A stretch of DNA of 64,000 bases from Pedococcus aerophilus (GTDB lineage: Bacteria > Actinomycetota > Actinomycetes > Actinomycetales > Dermatophilaceae), in the NCBI RefSeq assembly GCF_039532215.1, contig NZ_BAAARN010000001.1, positions 789,029 through 853,028 on the forward strand. The letters run 5' to 3'. Shown in pieces: positions 18,637-29,177 of the stretch. Position 1 is the stretch's first letter, and the number at the start of each line of letters is the position of its first letter. The notes below the pieces were generated by a model, which ran no database searches, was not told the DNA's origin, and saw only the letters and a program-made list of their open reading frames with translations. A program made the position numbers and the translations under genes.

Positions 18637-19622
18637 CGGTGGGTTCCCTTCGTTGCGGTGGAAAGTCGGGTGCGCTCGGCGGCGCGCAGGCGCACCGAGG
18701 CAGATCGGGGGTTGGCGGCCTGCTCGTCAGCGGACGCCTCCTCGGCGCCGCGGGTGAGCAGCCGCAGGTATGGCGCGTGCTCGGGGAGCTCGACGGGCAG
18801 GCCCTCGGGGCTGCTCCCCTTGGCTCCCTGCGCCAGCACGCGCTTGGTGATGCGGTCCTCGAGCGAGTGGTAGGACAGGACCGCGACGCGGCCACCGACC
18901 CCGAGGGCGTCGATGACGCGCGGCAGGGCCCGGGCCCAGACGGACAGCTCGGCGTTGACCTCGATGCGCAGCGCCTGGAAGGTCCGCTTGCCCGGGTGTC
19001 CCCCACTCTTCTGCGACGCCGCAGGGACCGACTTCTTGAGCAGCTCGACGAGGCGGCCGGAGGTGGTGAACGGCTCGGTCTCCCGCTCGCGCACCACCGC
19101 TCCGGCGATCTTCTTGGCGAACCGCTCCTCGCCGAACTCGCGCAGGATGCCCTCGAGGTCGGCCGCCGAGTAGGTGTTGAGGACCTCGGCGGCGGTGATG
19201 CCGGTGGACTGGTCCATCCGCATGTCCAGCGGCGCGTCCTGGCTGTAGGAGAAGCCGCGGTCGGTCTCGTCGAGCTGGAGGGAGGAGACCCCGAGGTCGT
19301 AGAGGCTGGCGTCCACGTGGGTGACCCCGGCCTCGGCGAGCGCCCGGGGCACCTCGTCGTAGACGGCGTGGACGAAGGTGGTGCGGTCGGCGTACCGGTC
19401 GAGCCGTTCGGCCGCGAGCGCCAGGGCCTCCTGGTCGCGGTCGATGCCGACGACCCGGGCCTGCGGGCAGCTCTCGAGGATCGCCTCGGCGTGGCCCCCC
19501 ATGCCGAGGGTGCCGTCGAGGTAGACCGAGCCGGGCTCGGTCAGCGCCGGGGCGAGCAGCTCGACGATGCGGTCGCGGAGCACGGGAATGTGCCGGTCGG
19601 CGGCCATTCCTCGTGAGTTCAT
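18633..19622 (-). CDS. rsmH: 16S rRNA (cytosine1402-N4)-methyltransferase RsmH
   Basis: SAM-dependent enzyme that N4-methylates C1402 in the P site of 16S rRNA. Seen: [18 protein letters not shown] loop [46 protein letters not shown], and the C-terminal [17 protein letters not shown] prefer ATG 19622 because AGGAG stands eight bases before it; an internal ATG at 19607 has its AGGA too close. 329 residues. It is the second gene of the dcw cluster. Confidence 0.97.
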   Translation of the reverse strand: MNSRGMAADRHIPVLRDRIVELLAPALTEPGSVYLDGTLGMGGHAEAILESCPQARVVGIDRDQEALALAAERLDRYADRTTFVHAVYDEVPRALAEAGVTHVDASLYDLGVSSLQLDETDRGFSYSQDAPLDMRMDQSTGITAAEVLNTYSAADLEGILREFGEERFAKKIAGAVVRERETEPFTTSGRLVELLKKSVPAASQKSGGHPGKRTFQALRIEVNAELSVWARALPRVIDALGVGGRVAVLSYHSLEDRITKRVLAQGAKGSSPEGLPVELPEHAPYLRLLTRGAEEASADEQAANPRSASVRLRAAERTRLSTATKGTHR

Positions 19623-19846
19623 CGCGGTGCTCCTGCTCGGTGGTGCGGGTGGTGGTGCTGGTGGTGCGGGGTGGTGCTGGTGGTCCTGGGTGGTGGCCCG
19701 GCCCTGCTGGGGTGGGCCCTGCGGTCAGGTCCCCATCCGCTCCAAGGGATGCGGCCCGGGACGGGGGAAGTCGTCCCGGGAAGCGGAGCGGCTGGAGACC
19801 TGGCGGCAGGGACCGCGGGCACCGGTGGAGCCGGTGCCCGTGGAAG
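19623..19846. other. mraZ-rsmH spacer: GGT-rich tract and hairpins
   Basis: No gene is seen. Bases 19629-19697 on the plus strand are a degenerate GGTGGTGCTGGTGGTGCGG tract. A 10-bp perfect hairpin (arms 19816-19825 and 19831-19840) starts seven bases after the mraZ stop, and an 8-bp hairpin lies at 19755-19762/19773-19780. These could attenuate read-through from mraZ into rsmH; that is inference. Confidence 0.7.
19816..19840 (-). terminator. Hairpin just after mraZ
   Basis: Perfect 10-bp stem CGGGCACCGG/CCGGTGCCCG with a five-base loop, seven bases beyond the mraZ stop. It has no T tract. It may act as a partial terminator at the head of the dcw operon. Confidence 0.5.
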
Positions 19847-20278
19847 TCACAGCAGGCCCGGGATCACCTCCTCGGACTGGTCGGCGAAGCCCTGCTCGGT
19901 GCTCTCGAGGTAGGTGTTCCACGCCTCGGTGTCCCAGACCTCGACGCGCGAGCCGGCACCGATGACGGTGCAATCGCGGGTCAGTCCGGCATAGGCGCGC
20001 AGGTTGGCGGGGATGGTCACGCGGCCCTGCTTGTCCGGGACCTCGTCGGAGGCGCCGGACAGGAAGACGCGGGTGAAGTCGCGGACGGCCTTGCTCGTGG
20101 TCGGCGCCGACTGCATCTGCTCGGTGACGCGGACGAACTCCTGCATCGGGAAGACGTAGAGGCAGCGCTCCTGGCCGCGGGTGACGACCAGGCCGCCGGC
20201 CATCCGCTCGCGGAACTTCGCGGGGAGGAAGAGGCGGCCCTTCTCGTCGAGGCGGGGGCTGTGCGTCCCGAGGAACAC
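19847..20278 (-). CDS. mraZ: Transcriptional regulator MraZ
   Basis: AbrB-like double-domain DNA-binding protein; in other bacteria it represses its own dcw operon by binding TGGG-type direct repeats. Both half-domain signatures are present: [19 protein letters not shown] and [20 protein letters not shown] start at GTG 20278 because the protein then begins [15 protein letters not shown], the family N-terminus of 143 residues, and GGGGGAGGT lies seven bases upstream; GTG 20287 would sit against that ribosome-binding site. First gene of the cluster. Confidence 0.95.
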   Translation of the reverse strand: MFLGTHSPRLDEKGRLFLPAKFRERMAGGLVVTRGQERCLYVFPMQEFVRVTEQMQSAPTTSKAVRDFTRVFLSGASDEVPDKQGRVTIPANLRAYAGLTRDCTVIGAGSRVEVWDTEAWNTYLESTEQGFADQSEEVIPGLL

Positions 20279-20325
20279 GGTGACCACCTCCCCCTGACTC
20301 GACTGCAGGACCCCACGGCCCTCTT

Positions 20326-20351
20326 GTTTCCCCCACTTTACTCCACACCCA
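20326..20351 (-). promoter_or_regulatory. Candidate MraZ operator boxes
   Basis: On the minus strand TGGGTG, TGGAGTAAAG and TGGGGGAAAC stand in tandem 50-75 bases before mraZ. The last two are exactly ten bases apart, matching the known MraZ mode of TGGG-type direct repeats with ten-base period. I could not identify a confident -10/-35 for mraZ. The rest of the 395-base mraZ-moxR spacer (20279-20673) shows no gene; GTGGTGCA is repeated at 20415-20433. Confidence 0.6.
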
Positions 20352-20673
20352 CCCCCGAGTGGGCCCGGTTCGTCGTGTTTTCCTCATCTGTTTGGCTGTT
20401 TCTGCAGGTCAGCATGGTGGTGCAAAGTGGTGCAGATTTCGCTGAGACGACGGCTCGATCCACCCGCCGCCGAGCTCGTCCGCACCGAATGCCCAGTGGA
20501 TGGACCCACGCAGGGCGTCGAGGGCACCGATTCGGGGCCCCGGGCGTTCCCGAACCAGTCCCGACAGGTCACGAGACGGCATACCTGCTGTCCCGGTGGA
20601 GCGATGTGGGGAAAGATCGAGACCATCCGCAGGGCGCAGCGTGGCGACCACGGATACGACGGAAGGACAGCCG

Positions 20674-21765
20674 GTGCAGGGTGGGTACGAGAACCAGGGC
20701 GGGGGCCCGATGCAGGGTTCGATGACAGGGTCCATGGGCGGTCAGGCAGGTCCTCAGGGGTCCGCCCAGGGATCGGCGTCGGAGAGCCTGCTCTCCCTGC
20801 CTGCCGGCTCCCCCGCGTCCCTCAGCCAGGTGACCGAGGTGGCCGGGCGCCTCGCCCGCGCGATGAACTCCGTCATCGAGGGCAAGCCCGACGTCGTGCA
20901 CACCGCGATCACGGTGTTGCTCGCCGAGGGTCACCTGCTGCTCGAGGACGTGCCCGGCGTCGGCAAGACGATGCTGGCCAAGACGCTCGCCAAGACCATC
21001 GACTGCTCGGTCCGTCGCGTGCAGTTCACGCCCGACCTGCTGCCCAGCGACATCACGGGCGTGAGCGTGTTCAACCAGGACGTGCGGGACTTCGAGTTCC
21101 GCCCCGGCGCGATCTTCGCCAACGTCGTCGTGGGTGACGAGATCAACCGCGCCTCGCCCAAGACGCAGTCGGCCCTGCTCGAGTCGATGGAGGAGGGCCA
21201 GGTCACCGTCGACGGTCAGACCTACGACCTGCCGAAGCCGTTCATCGTCATGGCGACCCAGAACCCCATCGAGATGGAGGGCACCTACCCCCTCCCCGAG
21301 GCCCAGCGTGACCGCTTCATGGCACGCATCTCCCTCGGCTACCCGTCCTCGCGGGCCGAGGTGGCGATGCTCGACACGCACGGTCAGGTCTCCCCGCTGG
21401 AGACGCTCAGCCCTGTGACGGACGCCGCGACGATCACGGCCATGGTCAAGGCCGTGCGCTCGGTCTTCACCAGCGACGCCATCAAGCAGTACGTCGTCGA
21501 CCTGTCCTCGGCCACCCGGTCCAGCTCGGCGCTGCGCCTGGGTGCCTCCCCTCGCGCGACGCTGCACATGCTGCGCGCCGCCCGCGCCCACGCCGCGCTC
21601 GAGGGCCGCGACCACGTGCTGCCCGACGACGTCCAGGCGATCGTCGTCCACGTCCTGGCCCACCGCGTCATCCCCACCGGCGAGACCCAGCTCGCCCGCC
21701 GGAGCACCGGCGAGGTCCTCCAGGACCTGATGCGGCGGGTGCCGGTCCCGGCTGCCGGGCGCTGA
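20674..21765 (+). CDS. MoxR family AAA+ ATPase
   Basis: Chaperone-like AAA+ ATPase of the MoxR class. Family members act with DUF58/VWA proteins, often in maturation or envelope processes; the client here is unknown. After a Gly/Gln/Met-rich start (about 1-40) come Walker A with GVGKT (95-99), LLPSDITGVSVFN, Walker B VVVGDEINRASPKTQ (151 on) and the sensor MATQNPIEMEGTYPLPEAQ. GTG 20674 has GGAAGG seven bases upstream; GTG 20641 is a longer option with a poor site. It heads a three-gene operon. Confidence 0.93.
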   Translation: MQGGYENQGGGPMQGSMTGSMGGQAGPQGSAQGSASESLLSLPAGSPASLSQVTEVAGRLARAMNSVIEGKPDVVHTAITVLLAEGHLLLEDVPGVGKTMLAKTLAKTIDCSVRRVQFTPDLLPSDITGVSVFNQDVRDFEFRPGAIFANVVVGDEINRASPKTQSALLESMEEGQVTVDGQTYDLPKPFIVMATQNPIEMEGTYPLPEAQRDRFMARISLGYPSSRAEVAMLDTHGQVSPLETLSPVTDAATITAMVKAVRSVFTSDAIKQYVVDLSSATRSSSALRLGASPRATLHMLRAARAHAALEGRDHVLPDDVQAIVVHVLAHRVIPTGETQLARRSTGEVLQDLMRRVPVPAAGR

Positions 21766-21774
21766 GGCGCCGGC

Positions 21775-23034
21775 GTGCGCAGACTTCGCGACCTCCTCAC
21801 CACCCGCGGACGGGCGTTCGTCGCCGCGGGGACCACGTTGGTGCTGTGCGGGATCGGGCTCGGCTTCACCGACCTGACGCGCATCGGTGTCCTGCTCGTG
21901 GCCCTGCCCCTCCTCAGCGGCCTGCTCATGCGCCGACACGACCTGCGCTTCTCCCTCGAGCGGACCGCCGTCCCCGGGCGCATCCAGGTCGACGAGCAGT
22001 CCGTCGTGACCCTCGGCATCGAGAACGCCGGCGGCGCCGCCAGCCCGTTGCTCATGGCCGAGGAGCAGCTCGACTACGCCCTCGGCGACCGGCCCCGCTT
22101 CGTCGTGCCTCGTCTGCGCAGGGGTGACCGCCAGGAGGTCCACTACACGGTGCGTTCGCACGTCCGTGGCCGGCACCGCCTCGGCCCCCTCGGGGTCCGG
22201 CTGCGCGACCCGTTCGGCCTGAGCACCCGGGTGGCCGCCATCTCCGGGGCGAGCGACGTGCTCGTGCTGCCCCGGATCCTGCCGCTCGGTGGGGGTCTCC
22301 CGCCGGGCAGCGGCGTCGGTGCCGAGGGCGCCATACCCCACATGGTCGCCCTCCACGGCGAGGACGACGTGTCCATCCGCTCCTACCGCGACGGCGACGA
22401 CCTGCGCCGCATCCACTGGCCCGCGACCGCGAAGACCGGCGAGCTCATGGTCCGCCAGGAGGACCGCCCGGCCCGTCGCCGCGCCGTCGTCGTCCTGGAC
22501 TCGCGTTCGCGCGGTCACCACGGCTCGGGCAGCTCCGGCTCCTTCGAGTGGGCCGTGACCGCGTGCGCCTCGATCGCGGTGCACCTCCTCGACCAGGGGT
22601 ATGCCGTGCACCTGATCACCGACGAGACCGCCGACGACAGCCGCGCGGCGGCCGCCATGGAGCTCGACCCGTTGCTCGACGTCCTCGCGATGGCCGAGCC
22701 GGGCTCGGAGGACCAGTTCGGCGACGTGCTCCAGGCCGCGCACCCGGCGACCTCCTCCGGTGGCCTCGTGCTCGCCGTGGTGACCGAGCTCGACGAGGAG
22801 GTGGCCCGCCAGGTCGCCTCCCTGCGCCAGCCGGGCGGGACCGCGCTCGCGATCGTCCTCGACCCCCACGGCTTCGGGGCGACCCGGCGCCGGCCGGGCA
22901 CCAGCTCTGAGCTGCCCTGCGTGCCCGTCCTGCGCGGCGCCGGGTGGGGCGTGGCCGTCGTGGGGTCCGGTGACGACCTCGCCTCGGTCTGGGGCGTCCT
23001 CTCCGGTGGCACCCAGCGAGTGGGTGTCGCATGA
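21775..23034 (+). CDS. DUF58 membrane-associated protein
   Basis: Two hydrophobic segments near the N-terminus (about 14-50) are followed by an Ig-like region and the DUF58 domain with SYRDGDDLRRIHWPATAKTG and LMVRQEDRPARRRAVVVLD, the start of a VWA-like fold. It is the classic partner of the preceding MoxR ATPase (nine bases apart) and of the transglutaminase that follows by an ATGA overlap. The exact function of these trios in actinobacteria is not known. Starts at GTG; 419 residues. Confidence 0.9.
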   Translation: MRRLRDLLTTRGRAFVAAGTTLVLCGIGLGFTDLTRIGVLLVALPLLSGLLMRRHDLRFSLERTAVPGRIQVDEQSVVTLGIENAGGAASPLLMAEEQLDYALGDRPRFVVPRLRRGDRQEVHYTVRSHVRGRHRLGPLGVRLRDPFGLSTRVAAISGASDVLVLPRILPLGGGLPPGSGVGAEGAIPHMVALHGEDDVSIRSYRDGDDLRRIHWPATAKTGELMVRQEDRPARRRAVVVLDSRSRGHHGSGSSGSFEWAVTACASIAVHLLDQGYAVHLITDETADDSRAAAAMELDPLLDVLAMAEPGSEDQFGDVLQAAHPATSSGGLVLAVVTELDEEVARQVASLRQPGGTALAIVLDPHGFGATRRRPGTSSELPCVPVLRGAGWGVAVVGSGDDLASVWGVLSGGTQRVGVA

Positions 23035-25406
23035 GCCGCGGCCGGATCCCCGAGTCCCTGCTCGCCGGGGCGGCCTCCGCCGTCGTCGCCTGGCCGATCA
23101 CCACGCTGTTCACCCCCAACACCTGGGTGCGGCCGACCCTCGTCATGGTGGTCGTCGTGGTCGCCGCCGGGATCGGTGCACGGCTGCTCACGACGTCCAA
23201 GACCCTCGTCGCCGCGGCCCAGCTCGTCGCCATCGTGCTGGTCGCCGGGTGGATGCACGGCCGCGGCCACCTGTGGTTCGGGCTGCCCTCGCTCGACACG
23301 GTGCTGGCCTTCAACAACCTGCTCTACGAGGCACGCCTCACCATCCAGAACTACGCCGCCCCCGCACCGACGAACCGGGGCGTCATCCTCGGCATCGGCC
23401 TGGCCATCGGCGTGGCGGCGGTGGTCGTGGACCACCTCGCCGTGATGCGCCGCTCCCCCGCCATGGCCGGACTCCCCCTGCTCACGGCGTTCCTCATCTC
23501 CGCCTCCAACTCCGGCGACTCGCTCAACCCCATGTACTTCGTCGCCGCCGGCGGCATCTGGCTGCTCATGCTCGGTCGGCAGGGCATCTCGTCGCTGCGC
23601 CGGTGGAGCACCACGACCCCGATGAGCACCACGGGACGGCGCGGCTCCGACGACCACGACGGCGCCTACGGGTATGCCGCGGTGGGCCGCACGCTCGCCG
23701 TCGCCGGCCTCGTCACGGCTGTCGCCCTGCCCGTCGTCATCCCGCACCTGCCGACGCGGTACCTCATCGACGGCCTCGGGCGGTCCAGCGAGGCGACCGG
23801 GTTCAGCGACGGACAGATCGGGCTCAAGTCGACCCTCGACCTGACCCGCAGCCTGCAGAGTCCCTCGACGGCACCGGTGCTGACCTACACGACGAACGCC
23901 CCGATCCTCACGCCGCTGCGCGTGGGGGTGCTCGAGAACTACGCCAACGACCAGTGGCGACCCGACGACGCGGACGTGAGCTTCAGCCGGCGCCCCGACC
24001 TCCAGCTTCCCGCCGAGCTCGACGACGACGTCCCCCGCGAGACCTACCGCCTCTCGGTCGACGAGTCACGCATCGAGGCACCCCAGATCGCGGCGCCGAC
24101 GCCGCTCGTCTCCGGCGACCTCGACGGCGTCGCGTGGGGCCTGGACCGCCAGACGTCGGTGGCGAGCGTCAACCGGACCGCGAGCTCGTACAGCTTCAAC
24201 TACCTCGCGCTCAACCCGGCCGCCGAGACGCTCGACCAGCCGGTGCAGGGTGCCACCGGCGCGCTGCTGCCCCCCGAGCTGCAGGTGGACCCGTCGTCCG
24301 AGCCCCTGGTCCGTGAGCTCGTCGACCAGGTCGTCCCCGACGGCGCCAGCCGCATCGAGGCCGCCCGGGCGATCCAGACCTACCTGCGCACCAGCGGGGG
24401 GTTCAGCTACTCCCTCGAGCTGCCCGAGACGGTGACCAACGAGTTCGGGCAGTCCGAGCGCCCCGACGCGATCTCGTTGTTCCTGCGGACCAAGGTCGGC
24501 TACTGCGTCCAGTTCGCGACCGCCATGGTGATGATGGCTCGCGAGAGCGGAATCCCGGCCCGGATGGCCATCGGCTTCCTGCCCGGCACGGCCGACCGCG
24601 GCACGTACACCGTGCGGGCCTCCGACGCCCACGCCTGGCCCGAGCTCTTCTTCGAGGGGGTCGGCTGGCTGCGGTTCGAGCCCACCCCGTCGGGCACCCA
24701 GAACACCGTGGCCCCGCCCTACTCCCTGGCACCGACCACCCCTGAGTCGAACGACCCGTCGTCGACGGCCAGCTCGAGCAGCTCGGCCTCCTCCAACACC
24801 CGGGCCGACGGCGCCAACGACCCCGGCGCCGAGGACCCGACGACGACCTCGGGCACGCAGGACGACACCACCTCGATCCTCGGACCGCAGACCCGCACGG
24901 TGCTGCTGTGGGTGCTGCTCGGACTGGTCGTCGGTGCGCTGGGGTCGATGGCCGTGCCGCTCGCCGCTCGCGCCCGGATGCGCCGACGGCTCAAGGAGGC
25001 CCCGGACGAGGCCACCAGGGTCGAGATCGAGTGGCAGGCGATGGTCGAGCGCCTCGGTGACCTGGGCGTCATACCTCCCCGCGGGAGCACCCCACGACAG
25101 GCGGGCCGCTTCTACCAGCGTGAGGCCTACCTCGAGGGTGAGCAGTCGCAGGCCCTCAGCAGGGTCGTCGACGGGGTGGAGCGCTCGCGCTACGCCCCGC
25201 CCGGCACGACGCTCGCCGACGTCCGCCCCGACACCGAGCACGTCGTCAAGGCGGTCTCGGGGGTGCGCCGTCGCAAGGACCGGATGCGGGCCGTCTGGTG
25301 GCCGAGCGACGGGCTCCTCGAGTGGCGCGAACGTCGTGACCACGCTGTCCGCGTGCTGCGCTCCCCCTGGGACCGCTGGCAGGAGCGGCGCGCCGACCGC
25401 GGCTGA
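23031..25406 (+). CDS. TgpA-type membrane transglutaminase-like protein
   Basis: Five to seven membrane helices occupy about residues 8-245, followed by an extracytoplasmic region with the transglutaminase-like core: KVGYCVQFATAMVMMARE (Cys492), RASDAHAWPELFFEG (His534), then GWLRFEPTPSG, where the usual catalytic Asp position reads Glu. A Ser/Asp/Thr-rich linker (about 565-620) leads to another helix (about 623-645) and a cytoplasmic domain (DUF4129-like). Such proteins pair with MoxR and DUF58; the substrate is unknown. 791 residues; a terminator follows. Confidence 0.9.
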   Translation: MSRGRIPESLLAGAASAVVAWPITTLFTPNTWVRPTLVMVVVVVAAGIGARLLTTSKTLVAAAQLVAIVLVAGWMHGRGHLWFGLPSLDTVLAFNNLLYEARLTIQNYAAPAPTNRGVILGIGLAIGVAAVVVDHLAVMRRSPAMAGLPLLTAFLISASNSGDSLNPMYFVAAGGIWLLMLGRQGISSLRRWSTTTPMSTTGRRGSDDHDGAYGYAAVGRTLAVAGLVTAVALPVVIPHLPTRYLIDGLGRSSEATGFSDGQIGLKSTLDLTRSLQSPSTAPVLTYTTNAPILTPLRVGVLENYANDQWRPDDADVSFSRRPDLQLPAELDDDVPRETYRLSVDESRIEAPQIAAPTPLVSGDLDGVAWGLDRQTSVASVNRTASSYSFNYLALNPAAETLDQPVQGATGALLPPELQVDPSSEPLVRELVDQVVPDGASRIEAARAIQTYLRTSGGFSYSLELPETVTNEFGQSERPDAISLFLRTKVGYCVQFATAMVMMARESGIPARMAIGFLPGTADRGTYTVRASDAHAWPELFFEGVGWLRFEPTPSGTQNTVAPPYSLAPTTPESNDPSSTASSSSSASSNTRADGANDPGAEDPTTTSGTQDDTTSILGPQTRTVLLWVLLGLVVGALGSMAVPLAARARMRRRLKEAPDEATRVEIEWQAMVERLGDLGVIPPRGSTPRQAGRFYQREAYLEGEQSQALSRVVDGVERSRYAPPGTTLADVRPDTEHVVKAVSGVRRRKDRMRAVWWPSDGLLEWRERRDHAVRVLRSPWDRWQERRADRG

Positions 25407-25432
25407 CCACCCGTCGCCCCGTATGGCGCGTG

Positions 25433-25481
25433 GACGACGAGAAGGGCCCGTGGACATCGTCCACGGCCCCTTCTCGTCGTC
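25433..25481. terminator. Bidirectional terminator between transglutaminase and sigA
   Basis: A 23-bp stem with a single C-C mismatch (arms 25433-25455 and 25459-25481) and a three-base loop lies between two convergent genes, 27 bases after one stop and 16 after the other. It can serve both strands. Confidence 0.9.
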
Positions 25482-25496
25482 GTCAGTCCACGTACG

Positions 25497-27116
<1,620 letters not shown>

Positions 27117-27265
27117 GGACTACCTTTCGTCGCGGGATCGCGGCACGGCGCACGCCATCACGGGCATGGCGGGGCATGCCTACGACAACAACTGCGGGGG
27201 CGGAAGTATTGCCGAGGTCGGACCGGATGAGCCCGCTGGGGACTCGGTGCGACCTCGTTCTGGAC

Positions 27266-27271
27266 ATTGTA
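27266..27271 (-). promoter_or_regulatory. Candidate -10 element upstream of sigA
   Basis: TACAAT on the minus strand, in the only AT-rich patch of the 232-base spacer, about 150 bases before the sigA start. No convincing -35 was found 16-18 bases away, so the promoter class is uncertain. Confidence 0.4.
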
Positions 27272-27348
27272 AAACGACAAGGCCCGCAATCCCGCATTCC
27301 CGCACGAAATCGGGCCCGGCAGGGCCCTGTTCGCCAGCTCTCGAGCCG

Positions 27349-27750
27349 TCAGGCGTCGGCCTTGACGGCCAGCACGGGGCACGACGCGTCGAGCAGGATG
27401 CGCTGGGCGTTCGACCCCAGGATCAGTTTGCCCACCGGCGTGCGGCGGCGCAGCCCGATGACGATGAACTCGGCCTGCTCGGCCTCGGCGACCGCGATGA
27501 GGTCCTCGGCCGGCTCGTTGCCTCGGACGAGCTGGCGCACCTCGTGCTCCAGCCCCTGCTCCTCGAGCTCTCCCTGGACGCGCACCAGGTCGGTCTCGAA
27601 CCGCTGGGCCTCGTCGCTGTCGTAGTCCCGGCCTCCACGGTTGGAGTTGATGACAATGAGCTTGGACTTGCGCAGCAGCGCCTCGTCCGCAGCGCGTCGT
27701 AGCGCTGCTCGCCCTTCCTTCGTCGGGACATACCCCACAACGATGGCCAC
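27349..27750 (-). CDS. Universal stress protein (UspA family)
   Basis: Single-domain UspA-fold protein of 133 residues. It opens with MAIVVGYVPTKEGRAALRRA and ends with the ATP-binding type motif GLRRRTPVGKLILGSNAQ followed by ILLDASCPVLAVKA. USPs of this type bind ATP and accumulate under stress; no specific role can be read here. GTG 27750 is preceded by GAGGAGG five bases away. It follows metX by 68 bases on the same strand and may be cotranscribed. Confidence 0.92.
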   Translation of the reverse strand: MAIVVGYVPTKEGRAALRRAADEALLRKSKLIVINSNRGGRDYDSDEAQRFETDLVRVQGELEEQGLEHEVRQLVRGNEPAEDLIAVAEAEQAEFIVIGLRRRTPVGKLILGSNAQRILLDASCPVLAVKADA

Positions 27751-27818
27751 GGGAACCTCCTCGTTCGTCGACAGCTGCGGCAGTGACCGCCCGCCCGACG
27801 CTATCGGAAATCCCCCGG

Positions 27819-28955
27819 TCAGGCAGGGTCTCCGAGGACGCGCCGCACCACGGCGCCCACCTGCTCGAGCTCGATGAGGAAGCCGTCGTGCCCGTAGTCC
27901 GAGTGCACGGTGTGCAGGCGGGCCCCCGGCACTCCCGCAGCCACCTCGTGGGACAGCCGCGGCGGGTAGAGCCGGTCGGAGTCCACCGCGACGACGGTGA
28001 GGTCCGCGGTGACCCGGGCCAGGGCAGACTCCACCCCGCCACGACCCCGGCCCACGTCGTGGGAGTTCATCGCCTCGGTCAGCACGACGTAGGAGTTGGC
28101 GTCGAAGCGGCCTGCGAGCTTGCCGGCGTGGTGGTCGAGGTAGGACTCCACGGCGTAACGGCCGCGACCGCCCAACGGGTCCTCCTCGCCCTGCGGCGAG
28201 CGCCCGAAGCGTTCGTGCAGCTCGACCTCGCTGCGGTAGGTCACGTGGGCGATCCGCCGGGCGATCCCCAGGCCTGTGTCGGGCCCGGTCTCCTGGTCGT
28301 AGTAGTCGCCCCCGCGGAAGTGGGGGTCGCTGCGGATCGCGAGGAGCTGGGCCTGGCACCACGCGATCTGCTCCGCGGACGCGTACGCGGTGCTGGCCAG
28401 CACGAGTGCCGACGCCACTCGCTCCGGGTGCGTCACTGCCCACTCGAGGGCGCGCATGCCACCCATCGATCCGCCGAGGACCAGGCTCCAACGGTCGATC
28501 CCCAGCCGGTCGGCGAGCAGGGCTTCGACCCGGACCTGGTCGCGGACCGTGACGAACGGGAAACGACTCCCCCACGGCTGACCATCCGGTCCGGGCGACG
28601 CGGGCCCCGTGCTGCCCTGGCACCCGCCGAGCACGTTGGCAGCCACCACGTGGAAGCGGTCGGTGTCGAGGGGGCAGCCGGGCCCGATGAGGCCGTGCCA
28701 CCATCCGGGGGTCGGGTGCCCGGGGCCGGACGGGCCGGTCACGTGGCTGTCGCCCGTGAGGGCGTGCTCGACGAGGATCGCGTTGTCGCGCGCCGGGTTG
28801 AGCTCGCCCCAGGTCTCGTAGGCCAGGGTGACGTCGGGCAGCACACCGCCACGCTCGAGCTCGACCGCTCCGAGGCCGATGAACTTCCGGTCGCCGACCG
28901 GGTCCCCGCCGCGCCAGGCCCCGGAGGTCGTCGGGGGTCGGGAGGTGGTGGTCAT
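27819..28955 (-). CDS. metX: Homoserine O-acetyltransferase MetX
   Basis: Alpha/beta-hydrolase enzyme that acylates homoserine at the start of methionine synthesis. Catalytic residues are visible: nucleophile Ser163 in GGSMGGMRALEW, Asp327 in VDSDRLYPP and His356 in YGHDGFL. TLAYETWGELNPARDNAI and ALTGDSHVTGP are also typical. Acetyl versus succinyl donor cannot be fixed from motifs alone; acetyl is usual in actinobacteria. 378 residues. AGGAG is eight bases before the ATG and the SAM-IV riboswitch ends just upstream, so SAM probably blocks translation. Confidence 0.95.
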   Translation of the reverse strand: MTTTSRPPTTSGAWRGGDPVGDRKFIGLGAVELERGGVLPDVTLAYETWGELNPARDNAILVEHALTGDSHVTGPSGPGHPTPGWWHGLIGPGCPLDTDRFHVVAANVLGGCQGSTGPASPGPDGQPWGSRFPFVTVRDQVRVEALLADRLGIDRWSLVLGGSMGGMRALEWAVTHPERVASALVLASTAYASAEQIAWCQAQLLAIRSDPHFRGGDYYDQETGPDTGLGIARRIAHVTYRSEVELHERFGRSPQGEEDPLGGRGRYAVESYLDHHAGKLAGRFDANSYVVLTEAMNSHDVGRGRGGVESALARVTADLTVVAVDSDRLYPPRLSHEVAAGVPGARLHTVHSDYGHDGFLIELEQVGAVVRRVLGDPA

Positions 28956-28973
28956 GAGAGTGCTCCTGTGGCA

Positions 28974-29083
28974 TCGCGCTTGCCGCCCAGATCTGGGTCG
29001 GCCCGGTCCTCACCCGGGGCACCCCACCGCGAGGAGGGTTGCCGCCCAGCCAGCCGGGGCTTGTCGCTGGGACTCATCACCTG
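28974..29083 (-). promoter_or_regulatory. SAM-IV riboswitch upstream of metX
   Basis: The minus strand carries the conserved SAM-IV core in order: GATGAGTCCCAG, AAGCCCCGGCTGGCTGGG, CGGCAACCCTCC, GCGGTGGGGTGCCCCGGGTGA and the downstream GGCAAGCGCG that makes the outer pseudoknot. This matches the actinobacterial SAM-IV consensus recalled from mycobacteria. Its 3' end lies within 20 bases of the metX ATG, next to the ribosome-binding site, so translational control is likely. Confidence 0.92.
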
Positions 29084-29089
29084 ACGCCC

Positions 29090-29118
29090 ATCATACGAGC
29101 CGGTCCCGCGCCTGTCCG
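29090..29118 (-). promoter_or_regulatory. Candidate metX promoter
   Basis: TATGAT (29090-29095) on the minus strand with CGGACA (29113-29118) 17 bases upstream. The predicted start of transcription, about seven bases after the -10, falls at the 5' end of the riboswitch. Confidence 0.6.
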
Positions 29119-29177
29119 GCTCGTCCGGACACTGGACCAGAACGATCGGGTGCCCGCACCGGGCGGCCCCCTGCCGG

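Noticed and set aside
20500-20673. Longer N-terminus for the MoxR protein (start at 20500 or 20641)
   Set aside because: The upstream residues are Arg/Ser/Pro-rich without conservation cues, and only GTG 20674 has a well-placed GGAAGG.
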